Shown here: piece by piece, positions 10,739 through 22,016 of the stretch
How positions within the stretch are numbered: the stretch's first letter is position 1
Layout of the letters: each line of letters begins with the position of its first letter
NCBI RefSeq assembly: GCF_024139115.2
Contig: NC_085140.1
Location: forward strand, 414,978,283 to 415,042,282
Source of the DNA: Armigeres subalbatus
Lineage: Eukaryota > Arthropoda > Insecta > Diptera > Culicidae
Length of the DNA stretch: 64,000 nt
Direction of reading: 5' to 3'
Notes under the pieces: model-generated
Seen by the model: only the letters and a program-made list of their open reading frames with translations
What the model was told of the DNA's origin: nothing
The model's database searches: none
Position numbers and translations under genes: made by a program

Positions 10739-12200
10739 TCGCATAGTAGGCTTCGGTAGGAACGGAAGCAATTATTTTTAGCTAGTGACATTTTTGTCTT
10801 TGTTTCAAAATTTCAAACTGTTGCGTGAGTATAATTCCTGGCAAGAAACGACATCTGAAGACGCCCCTGCTGATCGCATAGTTCTGGCGTACGTTACCTC
10901 CGCTAGTAAGAAAAGCGAAACGCACAATTTCACCTACACCTCCAAAGGACACCACACAGCCTTGATGACGTCACTACGTTCCTTGCGATGACCGGAAGGG
11001 GTTTCGTCAAACGACATCATCTACCGAAGCCGCTGACAGAACTACGAACTACTGCAGCCTCACATAACGCCGATTTTCGCCGGTCGACATGGAAAAGGTA
11101 TTCAACGTGATCAGCATGGATGGAGGTCTTCCCAAGGGCCAGATCACCCCACTGTAAGGGCGGCGGCAGCAAACGCGTTGCCATTTCTTTCCGTTTCATT
11201 TTATTCCTACTAGCCAGCCGAGTAAAGGTAAGCGACACTCCACTTTTATCTTACGTTATACGAAAACGAAGTCAGCAACGATTAAAAACGAAAGTTAAGA
11301 AGGAGTTAGTTTATTCATGTTAGTAATGATCCAAAGTTTTATATGTCTAATATTGTTTTAAAATAATTGTTTAAGTTGCTATTGAGTATAGACTATACTT
11401 CTCAGAAATCAAGCAAGTATGGGAAGTAATGCATGACTACAAAACTGAAAATCAATTTTTCAGTTATTAGTTGATTGACCACGAGAGAGATCATGTTGTT
11501 CACAGACTATCTTTCTTTCCCGTAGTTGACATTTTGTTGGTGAAACTGAGGTTTGAATGAGTCCAAATTGACGTAGGCGTGGTTCAATTGGATGTCAACT
11601 GTCAGCAATATTTAGGAAAATTGTTAGTGATAATAAAGATTCCTATAAGTGCTGTGTATTGATTGTAATTGATAAGTGATAGTGTGTCAGACAAGATGAC
11701 ATGTTCCAATTTCTTCATCCAGATGCGTTTCGTAATTTCAACACTAGTTGAATGGTGTAACCACCTAGTTTTATTGCTAATAGATTTAATAATTAAACGT
11801 GATCAAGGTATGTAAATATTGTTTTATGAATTCATTCAACTTATTGATTGAATTTAATTGAATTTAATTTTATTCTATTTTATCTCGTTTCAGAGAGCGA
11901 GTAATGGCGCTTAAGCCTAGGCATAACAGCCAGGACATGTGGGAGAAATACCTGTGTCCCATCCCTGGAAGTTATATCAGCAAGGAGTGACACTAATCTT
12001 CTTAGCAATGTCACTCCCAACGTCACGTCATATACCCCCTGAATGTGGAACGGTTGGTACGGCTGTCCCCGTTTCTTCCTTTAGTGGATTCAAAACTCTT
12101 TGTTGATCACGTTATTCATTACAGAATAATCTGATTGCCGTCGAGTTATGAATTATCTTCCAATTCCAAGCCTGCATGGTGGGCCTGGCCGTTTTAATAT
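10739..12200. other. Unassigned region with possible small exons
   Basis: A short frame begins ATGGAAAAGG at 11090 and reaches a possible splice donor (CACT|GTAAGG) near 11155. A second candidate runs from ATG at about 11695 to a good donor (CAAG|GTATGT, about 11808), with an acceptor TTTCAG near 11892. Joined, it would give only about 40 residues. Sequence after 11900 (GGCATAACAGCCAGGACATG) resembles a dispersed mosquito repeat. None is convincing as a gene. Confidence 0.25.
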
Positions 12201-12321
12201 TTGTGTCATATTTATGATATGCTGCAAATATCAATGCTGACAAGAAAATGCTCGGAAATACAACCGACATTTCCAGGATGCTTTTCAATACTGGCTATGC
12301 ATGTGCTAAGACAAGACAAAG

Positions 12322-12431
12322 GGTATTGGAGGATAACCGCCCCTTCGGTGGGGTTTGATCCCACGACCCCAGTTCGCATGACAGGTGCTTTCCCTACTAA
12401 GCTACGAAGGACCTCCGTCGTCCACCGCAGC
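12322..12431 (-). repeat. tRNA-derived SINE core, inverted copy
   Basis: On the minus strand it reads GACGGAGGTCCTTCGTAGC, then TTAGTAGGGAAAGC, then GTGGGATCAAACCCCAC, then CGAAGGGG. This fits a tRNA fold: acceptor CCTTCG/CGAAGG, an A-box-like TAGCTTAGTAGG, an anticodon arm with one mismatch, and a T arm GTGGG/CCCAC with a seven-base loop. The T loop is ATCAAAC rather than TTCGAAC, so it is a tRNA-derived repeat and not a working tRNA gene. Confidence 0.7.
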
Positions 12432-12808
12432 TTAGCGGCTACTGATGAAACCAAATTCCCAGCACCAGGTACCAGCCGATCTCTCGCAATACATTTTCAG
12501 AACTAACTCTCTCAAATGTATTTTTGTACACATGTCAACCAAGTAGGATGAGTATTTAGTATTGTCCGGCTCCTACACACTTGCTTCATCAGCAACGGCG
12601 CTCAATGAAGTAGGGTTGTGTGAGGTTGTGCCAGTTTGGTCGTCAGATCCCGACACGACCACACAAGCGAAGAGAGATCGCCACTCGAGATCAGTACATT
12701 CAAAGTTAATTGCCTATATGCCGGGTATTAAGCCACCCGGAGTGGAAATTAATTACTATGTCTGAAACTTGATTATGCATATGTACAACATGTGATAGAT
12801 TTAGTTCT
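12432..12808. other. Spacer between inverted tRNA-like cores
   Basis: No recognised coding content. It includes the 49-bp flank shared with the fragment at 10655 and an open stretch (12562-12765) with no family motif. Together with the flanking cores it could fold into a large hairpin. Confidence 0.4.
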
Positions 12809-12914
12809 GCTGTGGACGACGGAGGTCCTTCGTAGCTAGTAGGGAAAGCACCTGTCATGCGAACTGGGGTCGTGGGATCAAACCCCACCGAAGGGGCGGT
12901 TATCCTCCAATACC
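12809..12914 (+). repeat. tRNA-derived SINE core, direct copy
   Basis: Reverse-complement partner of 12322-12431, about 380 bp away and nearly identical. The D arm is one base shorter (GTAGCTAGTAGG). It carries the same acceptor, A-box-like and T-arm segments. The flank to the left (12758-12806) also occurs at 10655-10708, joined to the other end of the core. Confidence 0.7.
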
Positions 12915-13440
12915 TTTTCCGAACCATGATTGCCAGTGAATTCGATCAGGGCACGTGTGCCACAGCTGATATCAACTTTCAAATCCCAGTGTCAAGTAAG
13001 GGTTCGGACATCGACATACAGACGGATCTGTCTCAAACCGAGGAGTTGGCATTGAGGTTAACGGCCACAATGCATACTTTCGGCCCAGCGCAGCATATCT
13101 CGGTAAAGGTGGCTGGGATTTTTATAGTGGCTACCTATCCTTCACTGAAATTAGTCTAAACGTTTTCTACCGGATTGATTGCAGGTTGCCGAGAGAGGAA
13201 TCAAAATACCTCGGGATACAGAGCATTTTCGCTAATGCGATCTTTGCCTAGATCCCATGATACTGTGAAGTTTCTGTACCCACACCAAGAAGCTTTAGTT
13301 TGAACTTCCTGGTAATGAACACAACAAAGAAACAAAAATACTAGAATAGTTGAAATTTTAAAGCTAAGAGGATGAACAACTATGAATCTAAAGAAGAGAA
13401 TGAATATTACTAATTAAAGTTTCATAACAGAATCCCAGAG
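12915..13440. other. Unassigned stretch
   Basis: A 100-codon frame crosses the SINE core and continues to 13159 without any recognised motif. The rest is AT-rich. No support for a gene. Confidence 0.35.
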
Positions 13441-14045
13441 GAGCATTTCTTTTTTTTTCTTGAGCAAGGGTAAACGGAAATCTGCAACCAGACACCTGAG
13501 GAGGTACTCAGGTAGTGTGGGGATGGGTATGTCATGTAACTCTTACCCGACCCACTAAAACCAAAACCCTTTCGCCAGTCCGTACCCCCGGCCCGCAATT
13601 AAGCAATACATCAGGGGGGGACTATTGAGAACGCTCACGCCACACAACATCGACTTCAAGGGTGGCTACCTCACCACCCGTCGATCGCAAGCTATGATAG
13701 TAACCTAACGGTCCGTATCATAATCTCACGTTGGAGACGAGCACCCCGACAACAACCACCGCGCGTGAACCGCAATTACCTCTATATCTACATACTGAGG
13801 TCCCCGCAGCCCACCCGCGACATGTTGGTTGTCGGGGTGAGCAAAGTGTTCACTGCATCACAGGTGCCCTTACTGCACACGTTGGTTTTGTTCAAGACGC
13901 CACCACCGCTGCAGTTTCGACATAATCTGTTGAGATGCTGTGTTCACCGCATTCCATATAGCTTCCTCCCGGCACATCCTCTCGACGAGGTTGTCCGGGG
14001 TTGTATCCATACCACTAATAAGCAGCATGGTATTGCGTTCTACCT
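13440..14045 (-). pseudogene. 3' end of an R1-like element (C-terminus and 3' UTR)
   Basis: From 14045 down to about 13890 the minus strand encodes TTPDNLVERMCREEAIWNAV and QIMSKLQRWWR, a conserved C-terminal block of R1-like ORF2, ending at a stop. The GC-rich 3' untranslated region follows, ending in a T-run at 13448-13460 that is the poly(A) of the minus strand. It may be the detached 3' end of the element at 15987-20540, which is cut short at its own 3' side. Confidence 0.7.
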
Positions 14046-14961
14046 CGAATCGCGGGCATGCGAATGGGCCCGGGCCATGGCGTCATGGGCCTGGGCCCCC
14101 ACAAATATAATGTATCAAAACAAACTTTTTTTGTACATTTTGGAGCCCGCACAAGCTGTCGGCCCCGGGGCCCCCTTCCGGCTAAATCCGGCCCTGGAAG
14201 ATGGGATGTTGTTAATCTCCCATTCCAGGCAATGACTAAAAAATCAATGATATCAATATTATTTTTCCAAGAAAGTTGAAGCGCCATCTGTCTTCCAATG
14301 AACAATTGAATAAATGTGGCTTAAAATATATAAATATTTAACATAATTATTCACTTAATTAGCACACAAGCTATCACATAACTATTCGACAATGTTTGCC
14401 ATCTCTCTCCCTGTCTTTCTTCTGTGACATCCGCCACTACAAATAACTACTTATTCAATGTTTATTAAGTAATTTCACAATTCTGGCAGATTTGGTTAAA
14501 GCTACGGTTGTACAATAACTCTTCTATGAGAAATGTGTTGCTCGGGCAATCATTCTCCGGCAGTTTCTCTTCTGAGTATTATGTTTCCAACTTCTCAGTC
14601 AAAATTCGAATATTAGCGTTTATTAGCGTGATTCAGAGACGAGCCTGCCTAGGGCTGAATACCTCCTTGAAAAAATACAAAAAACGTCATTAATCACTCA
14701 CAAGCCTGTAAAATATACACCCATCCTCCGGATCTCGGATTTTCTTACAATTCTGAATAAGATTCTGCCAAAATCTGTTTTAGAACTGGGCATATGCGAG
14801 ATTGCAAGATTCTTTTACAAAAAATGTAATGTGTAATGACTTGTTCTTATACAGAATTGTAAGAAATTCTGACATTCGCTGGTTGAGTGAAGAGTCGTTT
14901 TTACAGGATGATATGAAGAGATTGAAACACCCAGTTTGAATCTATTTCACGATTATCTTCG
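14046..14961. other. Unassigned, partly GC-rich then AT-rich
   Basis: 14046-14215 is GC-rich (GGGCCCGGGCC, GGCCCCGGGGCCC) and looks like part of a dispersed repeat. The rest is AT-rich without signals. Confidence 0.35.
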
Positions 14962-15130
14962 TCTATATACATAAAAATGAATTTCTGTCTGTCTGACCCT
15001 TATGGACTCGGAAATTACTGAACCGATCGGCGTGAAAATGTGTATGCAGAGGTTTTTTGGGGCCGGGTAAGGTTCTTAAGATGGTTCGAGACCCCTACCT
15101 TCTTTGGAAAAGGGGGCTCTCATAAAAATG
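14962..15130 (+). repeat. Helitron-like 5' repeat fragment, copy 1
   Basis: Starts TCTATATACATAAAAATGAA and continues ACTGAACCGATCGGCGTGAA, ATGCAGAGGTTTTT, GGAAAAGGGGGCTC. The same order is found at 43263-43470. Starts of this kind resemble some insect Helitron 5' ends, but no CTRR end with hairpin was located, so the class is uncertain. Confidence 0.5.
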
Positions 15131-15257
15131 AAACATTAATTTCTCCATAACTTGTCACTTCATTCGAAACGCTTCACCTCATACGAGACGCAGAATAAGC
15201 ACAAGTTGTCAAAGGTGAGACACTGTTATTACAATTCTAGTTTTTTATGTGTAAATA

Positions 15258-15545
15258 GGCACTCACCAAACCTTCACACCTATAAACTATAGAATGAAAA
15301 CTTTCTAAAATGTGCCTAATATTGTGTCCCGGTGTGCCACCCTCTCCCCTATACGCATCTTATTGAAAAATAGTGTATTTTTCTAAAGAAAACTCCATAC
15401 TTTTGAATTACGCCAATTCTTCGTTTATGAAATGGCACTCACGAAACTTTCACTACTTTATAGTATGAAGTCTGAACTTTCAGAAGAGTACTTGACATTG
15501 TGATTCGGTTTGCCACCTTCTCCCCTATACGCAATTGAAATCAGT
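15258..15545. repeat. Imperfect ~176-bp tandem pair
   Basis: GGCACTCAC..AAAC.TTCAC and CACC.TCTCCCCTATACGCA occur in the same order at 15258-15360 and 15434-15532, about 176 bp apart. AT-rich, no coding motifs. Confidence 0.65.
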
Positions 15546-15985
15546 GTGAAATTGACTTTAAAAGCTTCATAACTTTTGATATAGTTGTCGTAGCAAAGTT
15601 TTATATTTATCAAAACGCGTAGTTTTTTAGTGCTCACATTTTTTTTTTCAATCTGAGTTTTGTTTAGAAAAAAAGTTATACTAAAAATTCTAAATTTAAG
15701 GGATTTTTCATAAAAAACGCTCATATCTCCAAAAGTATTCATCGTAGGAAAAAAGTTTTTATGGCAAAATGTCATATTTTTGCTAGATCTACAACTTTGC
15801 CGAAGAAACTTTTTTTTTATCACGTTCGTGAAAAAAGTTAGATTTTCAACTTTTTCAATAGTAGGTACTATTGAAAAATAAAATCCACTCAAATATGGGC
15901 AATATTTTTGTGATTTTTTTCTCTGAAGACACATCACATCTCATTTAGATCACATCAGCCGTTTGGGCACAAAACAATTAAGTTC
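15546..15985. other. Unassigned AT-rich stretch
   Basis: Long A/T runs. A minus-strand frame of 159 codons (15458-15937) is low-complexity and not convincing as protein. Confidence 0.4.
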
Positions 15986-15986
15986 A

Positions 15987-17303
15987 TCAAATCACGGGTT
16001 CCGACCATTGTGCATTGTACTCGGCTTTTAGTGCTACGGCCCATGCCGGCACGCCATAACGGATGATAGACAATGCTACGCCAGCTATCAGCCTACGCAC
16101 TTGACTATGCACCGCCGATCTGTTGGACATCATTCGTGATAAAGATTTTATCGCCAATGAAGCCCGCTGACATGGATAATCGACGTGGCTCGTAAAATTG
16201 AGCTTATCATCGATCATCACGCCCAGATGCTTGAGAGACCTCACGGAGTTAACTGTGCAGGTCCCTACTCTTATCCTCGCCTGTTGCAGCCCATGACGGT
16301 TATGCACTACCACAACTTCCGTCTTGTGATGTGCAAGGGACAACCGCCTCGAGTTGAGCCATTCCTCCACTTTGCCAATCGCGTATGAAGCCTTCAGTTC
16401 GACTTCGTCGAGAGTGTCTCCTGTTACCTCCAGCATTACGTCATCCGCGAAGCCTTCTATTTTCACACCGGCCGGGAGACTTAGGCGTAATACTCCATCG
16501 TACATAATATTCCACAGAACCGGTCCGAGGATCGATCCCTGTGGAACACCCGCGGACACTACGATCGACTTTTGACCAGCATCAGTGTCGTATAACAGCA
16601 CCCTATTCTGAAAATAGCTTTTCAGTATCCTGCACAGGTAATCCGGAACTCTCAATCGGTGCAGGGAGTCAGCAATTGCTGCCCAGCTAGCATTGTTAAA
16701 CGCGTTTTTTACATCAAGTGTAATCAACGCGCAGTACCTAATACCTCTTCTGTTTAAACCTCTCGCTATCTTGGCCGTATCCGTTACCGCTCGAATTGCT
16801 TCGATGGTAGAACGGCCCTTACGGAAGCCATACTGGTTGCTAGATAAGCCACCAGCACAGCCTGTATAAGCCGACAATCTATTCAGAATGACCCTCTCTA
16901 GCAGCTTTCCAGCTGTGTCGAGTAGGCAAATTGGTCTGTATGCCGAAGGATCCCCCGGCTGTTTGCCAGGCTTCGGTAATAGCACCAATTTCTGCCGTTT
17001 CCATCGATATGGGAAGTTTCCTTCGTCCATGCATCTCTGGAGGCAGCTCCTGAACATATCTGGATTGGCAAGAATGGCGTGTTTAAGGGCCAGGTTTGGA
17101 ATACCATCCGGGCCTGGCGCCTTATTGAGCTTAAGTTTTCTTGCGGCTACGATAAGCTCTTCGTTAGTCACTAGCGGTACCACGTCAACTGACTCGTACG
17201 GAGTAGCGGGCCAGTTCGATGATTCATGCCTCGGAAACAACCCGTCGACTATTTTGGCCAACATCCCCGAAGATTTCTCAGGTGGCGTGGTATTGGTATG
17301 CAT
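15987..17303 (-). CDS. Reverse transcriptase domain of R1-like ORF2 (open, truncated)
   Basis: A 438-codon open frame, the longest intact RT in the window. Blocks in order: ARKLKLNKAPGPDGIPN, WKRQKLVLLPKPGK, SAYRPICLLDTAGKLLE, QYGFRKGRSTIEAI, LITLDVKNAFNNASWAAI, SAGVPQGSILGPVLWN, then catalytic FADDVMLEV near residue 285, LSLAHHKTEVVVV, VRSLKHLGVMIDDKLNF and IRYGVPAWAVALK. It stops at QWSEPVI, outside the family consensus, so the C-terminus was replaced at a breakpoint near 16015. The upstream endonuclease is in other frames, so the element as a whole is dead. Confidence 0.85.
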   Translation of the reverse strand: MHTNTTPPEKSSGMLAKIVDGLFPRHESSNWPATPYESVDVVPLVTNEELIVAARKLKLNKAPGPDGIPNLALKHAILANPDMFRSCLQRCMDEGNFPYRWKRQKLVLLPKPGKQPGDPSAYRPICLLDTAGKLLERVILNRLSAYTGCAGGLSSNQYGFRKGRSTIEAIRAVTDTAKIARGLNRRGIRYCALITLDVKNAFNNASWAAIADSLHRLRVPDYLCRILKSYFQNRVLLYDTDAGQKSIVVSAGVPQGSILGPVLWNIMYDGVLRLSLPAGVKIEGFADDVMLEVTGDTLDEVELKASYAIGKVEEWLNSRRLSLAHHKTEVVVVHNRHGLQQARIRVGTCTVNSVRSLKHLGVMIDDKLNFTSHVDYPCQRASLAIKSLSRMMSNRSAVHSQVRRLIAGVALSIIRYGVPAWAVALKAEYNAQWSEPVI

Positions 17304-18268
17304 CTCCCCATGGATTGTCGTTTGCCATCCTGCACAGCCGCTCGAAGCAGGCTCTCTTACTACATTTGATCTCGTAGTTCAGAGCTCTGATCGCTGTCTG
17401 GAACGCGTCTCTCGACCTTATCAGCGTCTGTTCTGGCACGTCGCAGCCTTCTCTTTGCTCGAAGACAGGTTCTACGAAGGTCTGCAATTGTGTCAGTCCA
17501 CCAGTACACAGGTTGCCGGTTTCTGGGAGGTTTGGTCCTCCTAGGCATCGTCACATCGCATGCACGGGTTAGTACATAGATTAACTCGTCGCCACTTAAT
17601 CCCGTTGTTCGCGTCTCCCCTCCAAGAGTTCTGGGTTGAACTGCGAGGTGCGCCATCCTAGATCGGCTTTGCCGATCCGCCTTGTGGTTGCTACGGGGGT
17701 ATATCGGATCATAAAACGAATTTCCTGATGATCGCTGGAGGTATGCCCCTCATGAACCTCCCATTCTGGCTCCACCGTCCATCCCGCGCTGCAGAAGGTC
17801 ACATCGATGCATGAATCACCGTTCGGTCCCCTGAACGTTGGCACTTGGCCTTCATTCAGCAGGACTACGTTCAATACCGCGACTCTAGCAGGGTATGACC
17901 TCTGGCGTTTGTGGACCGGGATCCCCAGTCCACTGCCCACGCATTGAAGTCACCTGCTACAACTAACGGTTTTAAGCCAGTTAGTTTTGCTGCAAGAATA
18001 TCTACTACCCTAGTAAACTGCACTATATACTCCACCTGGGAGGACAGTAGCAGCTACAAAAGTAAACACCGTTTACCTTTGCTATAACGAAACCCTCATC
18101 ATCAGGTGATGATACTATCTCCTGGATGGGATATCGCCCGGAAGTCCAGATGGCCACCATCTGAGACTTATCCGCAATCCAACTACCGTTACCGGCAGGG
18201 ATGCGGTATGGATCGGACAGCAAAGCTACATCAGCTTTACACTCAGTAACCGACTGTTGTAGCAGCAA
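17278..18268 (-). pseudogene. Endonuclease domain of R1-like ORF2
   Basis: N-terminus at 18268-18023 shows LLQQSVTECKADVALLSDPYR and VAIWTSGRYPI, the usual start of R1-type endonucleases. 17940-17596 shows a degenerate middle, including CIDVTFCSAGW and SSDHQEIRFMI (the SDH motif with D and H kept). 17656-17278 is the linker rich in R and K. Frameshifts near 18020, 17600 and 17360 break it. Confidence 0.8.
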
Positions 18269-18391
18269 TTGAGCCGCCTTGCAGTGGTTCAGATTCAGCT
18301 GTGTTACCTGCGTGTCTGGATCCTTCTAGAGGCCGGACAAGCCTGGACACCGGTGAGGTGTCTGTTGTCTGTATCAGATTGGTGTCTGTTG

Positions 18392-19910
18392 TCAGATCAG
18401 ACACCTTGGTGCAGCCTGACAGGTGCGAGCTTGGTGGCCTTCAGCTCCACACCTACGGCATAGCTTACTGCGATCAGGTCCTTTACAGTCATAAGACTTA
18501 TGACCGTTGCCAAGACACCTGAAACAGGTCTGAAGCGGTTGGCTTATACTTAGCGGATATACCGACCAACCCACTTTCAGTTTAGCCTTATGCATTACCT
18601 TTTTGGCCTCAGCCTGAGGTACTTGGAATGAGGCAACCTGCATTCCCGCGAAGCTTTTGCGTAACCGAACCGTAGATTCCTGGATCTCGACATTGCACTA
18701 ATCTCTCAGTGCGTCGACCAGGTCTCTAGCCTCGGTTACTCCATCCAGGCCCTTGCACTGGATGTTCGAAACTGGACATAGGGCTCTTACTTAAACCCCA
18801 TCGCCCAGGACTTCCTCCGTCAACTTTTTGTACTCAGTACTTTTCTGAGCAGCATCCCGCTTCAAGACGAGAATCATCTCGCCTCTCCGCGTCCTTCGGA
18901 TGCAGTTGACATCCTCTCCTAGACCAGCGAGTTTGTCATTAACTCTCATGGCCTTCAAGACTTCGGCGTAGCTCTTGTCGTCAGTACTGACGATAATCGC
19001 CTCGCCTCTGTCTTTACGCTTACCACTGACATTGGAAGGCGCACCCGTCTCCTTCTGGGCTCTACCCTTCTTAACAGTGGCGCGTATCGCTCCGCCTGCC
19101 GCTTTCTCTGCCGCCTGCTGCCGTTGCCTTCTCGCCTTCTTGGGATTCACGACCTCCCTCCACGGTAGATCTTCCTCCCGGCGAGCTTCAGTGGTCCTCG
19201 ATGGTGGAGGCACTGGGTTCACCGGCTTGGGATGGCCATCCTTCTGCTCGACCTTTTCTCTGGCTTCGAGGCTGCGGACTTCTCGACAGCTGCTTTCAGG
19301 TTCGCCTCCTGCGTAACCTTACTCAGCTTCGGGGTCGCCCCTGTTACAGCCATCCTTTTGCGGAGTTCCTCGACCTGGCTCTCCGCCAGTCGTTTGCCCT
19401 CGGACAGGAGACGAATTTTCGATTCTGCCTCCTCTTTGTCCTTATTAGCCTACTTCCGCTCCTTGACAAGTTTGCGGAGCTCTCTCTCCGCACTCTTGCT
19501 GGCCTCTAGTAGGGACCTCCACTCCGATTTGGCCTCAACTACTAGGGCACAGAGTGCCTGCACAGCAAGTTTCAGATCCTTGCTGTACTTAACCCGGTTG
19601 TCTAGGAACGACATAATCACGTCGGATACCTCCGTGACTACCTCCATCGTGTGACCACCGCGTTCTTCGTTGTTCGCCAGCACAGATTGGATGACGCGGG
19701 TCAGGGTGGGGCCGTCCATCTTTACTTCAACCGGCACCTCCTCAGACCCTCCACGGGCTTCTCCATCGCCTTCCCCCGGCGATCTTTGGGGAGACCTTTC
19801 AAGGCCGCTACGTCTGGTGAAAGGGTTCTCCTTACCACCACCATTCGCCTCACCATTCGCCTCACCTGCATCCCTCGACGTTTTGTGTTGTTAGAATTCA
19901 TCGCTGTTGG
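18392..19910 (-). pseudogene. ORF1 (Gag-like) of the R1-like element
   Basis: The C-terminal part (18643-18392) carries two zinc knuckles of CX2CX4HX4C form: CFRCLGNGHKSYDC and CRRCGAEGHQARTC. The middle (19222-18791) is basic and lysine-rich (KKARRQRQQAAEKAAGG). The upstream part (19737-19450) looks coiled-coil-like (SLLEASKSAERELRKLVKERK). A start near 19910 (MNSNNTKRRG) is plausible. In this group ORF1 binds the element RNA. At least three frameshifts are present. Confidence 0.75.
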
Positions 19911-20342
19911 GTCCCCCTTGCGGCTGCTGTCGAATCCTGCTGGTGTAGTCGCCTTCGCGATCCCATGGTTATCTATACATACCTTGCGGCATGCAGGGAG
20001 GCCATGCGAGGGTTGACACTTTCGTGTTCAGAGCCAGATCAGCGCTAGACAGGGAAAAGCATCTGAGCCTACTCCCACTCAGCTGCCAGCTGAGCGACAG
20101 GATTGTACCGCGTGCTACAAGGCCCGCCACGGTTTTAGGGGACGGAAGACAGCCTGGCCATTAGCCCATTCGCCGTTTCAGGTCGGTGTCACCCGGCCTT
20201 ACTAAGAGAATAGAATAACCAGACTACCAGCCCTCGCGTTCACAATATCTCAATATCCAAAAACAAGACCAATAACATACAACCAGTATACCATAATCAG
20301 GATCTTACTGGGATCAATCCTGATGTGCCAATGGCACTCCCT

Positions 20343-20515
20343 GGGCTTGTGCTTTTGAAGCGGCACACACACGGCAGAGTCTGCTTACGGGCACTTGTGG
20401 TTTTTTGGGAGGGATTTTAGCAGAGCCCACTGCTAAATCCCACCACGCCCTAGGCAGTTCTCCCTGACTCACAGACAGCTGGGGAGGGGTCGTCAAGCCC
20501 TTGGACATGGTCCCT
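20343..20515 (-). promoter_or_regulatory. 5' leader module of the R1-like element
   Basis: Shares ordered blocks with 5073-5240 (GGCTTGTGC, GCCCACTG, CCTAGGCAG, GTCGTCAAGCCC). It lies upstream of ORF1 on the minus strand. A promoter role is inferred from its position only. Confidence 0.5.
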
Positions 20516-20540
20516 GCTGCCCCAATTACCATTACTGCTC

Positions 20541-20985
20541 CTCATTACCATCTGGATTCATTAATTTGTTTATTTTTAATCAACAAAAGTCGAATAATGA
20601 ACAAAGCAAAACTAATGCATTATCATTTTCTTTAATATTACTAACCATTTATCTAATTTAGGCTGTCCATTTGATGAAAATAGACATATTTTGGTAAAAC
20701 GCCTTTATCAAAGAAAGTTAATATTATTTTTGCACGGTGTTAATAACGGTTACGGTACTTTCATTGCATTCCAAAAACAAAAATTACGCTCGTGAATTGC
20801 AGCAGTAAATAACTGTGGGATAGCGTCCTTTCCTAATCGGAATCTGAGGGTCCCGTGAAATGCCTCTGTGGGGAAACCCTCGGCAGCTGTGTTCCATATG
20901 TTTATTGCTAGCCGTTGGTGCTGAAGTTTGCGTATGCTAGAAAAAAGGTTTATCTAATTTCACTTTTTCTCCCAGAAGCCATTCC
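20541..20985. other. Unassigned stretch before the Jockey-type element
   Basis: AT-rich, no recognised features apart from possible 5' untranslated sequence of the Jockey-type element. Confidence 0.35.
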
Positions 20986-20992
20986 GTAATTA

Positions 20993-22003
20993 ATGCATAT
21001 CGTTTTCATTCGTTTTCATCAGATTTTTTTTAATTGGAATGGTAGGGAAGATGAAATATTCAACTTCCTAACAGTTCATAATGTGCACATTGCCATTATA
21101 ACTGAAACTTATTTCAAACCTGAACTCTTCATCAAAAGAGATCCTAATTATTTTACCTACAGAAATGATCGTCTTGACAGCGCCTGTGGTGGGGTCGCCA
21201 TTGTCATTAATAGACGTATCAAACATAAATTATATTCTTCGTTTGAAACCAAAGTTTTCGAAACCTTGGAAGTTTCTGTTGAAACAAATTTTGGACAATT
21301 CTCTTTTATTGCAGCCTATTTGCCTTTTCAATGCAATGGGCAGCAAAAGAATTTGTTGAAAGCTGATCTTCAAATTCTGACTCGCAACAAATCAAAATTC
21401 TTCGTGATTGGTGACTTCAATGCCAAACACCGTTCATGGAATAATGTTCAAAGCAATTCCAACGGCAAAATTTTATTTGAAGATTGTTCTGCGGGATATT
21501 ATACTGTTCAATATCCCAATAGCCCAACTTATTTTCATCCACTCGAAATCCTTCGACTCGATTCTTCGGTTTTAACGGATTCAAGTCAGCTGTGTGGCCA
21601 ATTGGTAACTCATGCTGATTTCGACTCTGATCACCTTCCTGTGACGTTTGAAATCTCACAAGAAGGCATTTATAAACCAATCAGCTCTACTTTTAATTAT
21701 CATAGAGCTGATTGGGATTTATATAAAACTTATATCGATAGGAATTTTGATATTGATATTCCTCTCGATACCAAAAGTGATATTGATAATGCTCTCGTAT
21801 CTTTGACAAATTTAATTGTCGAAGCCAGAGGCATTACAATTCTTAAATGTGAAATTAAATTCAACTCCATTATTATTGACGACGATCTTCAGCAACTGAT
21901 CCGCCTTAAAAATGTGAGGCGAAGGCAATACCAAAGAATTCGCGATCCCGCCTTGAAAGTTATTTGGCGTGATTTGCAAAATGAAATTGAAAACCCAGAT
22001 TAA
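20993..22003 (+). pseudogene. Endonuclease half of a Jockey/Juan-type element
   Basis: Open frame of 336 codons encoding an AP-like endonuclease: HNVHIAIITETYFKPE, FTYRNDR, GGVAIVINRRIKH, KFFVIGDFNAKHRSWNN (GDFNAKH motif) and THADFDSDHLPVTFEI (SDH motif). The linker to the RT follows (VRRRQYQRIRDPALKVIW). The frame ends at NEIENPD where a ~9 kb block is inserted, and the protein continues at 31085 as RFAILRNTNF. The start is probably 5'-truncated, because the first residues do not match the family start well. Confidence 0.85.
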
Positions 22004-22016
22004 TCCACCTAGCAGT

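Larger units (their letters stand above)
15987..20540 (-). mobile_element. R1-like non-LTR retrotransposon, 3'-truncated
   Basis: Minus-strand element with leader (20540-19910), ORF1 (about 19910-18390) carrying zinc knuckles, and ORF2 with endonuclease and reverse transcriptase, cut off at 15987-16015. The two-ORF layout with CCHC knuckles at the end of ORF1 fits the R1/Jockey group, and the RT style is closest to R1-like mosquito elements. The C-terminal zinc tail and 3' UTR are missing. Comparable tails lie at 13440-14045 and 44490-45265. Confidence 0.85.

Noticed and set aside
11090..11905. Small spliced host gene
   Set aside because: Reasonable splice signals exist, but the predicted peptides are under 45 residues and adjacent sequence looks like a dispersed repeat.
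12322..12914. Functional tRNA genes
   Set aside because: The folds are tRNA-like, but the T loop and anticodon arm are degenerate, copies are inverted repeats and flanks are shared, so these are SINE-type cores.
14962..15130. Definite Helitron
   Set aside because: The start is suggestive, but no CTRR end with hairpin and no Rep/helicase sequence were found.
15458..15937. 159-codon minus-strand gene
   Set aside because: AT-rich low-complexity frame rich in Lys, Phe and Asn over tandem repeats, with no motif.
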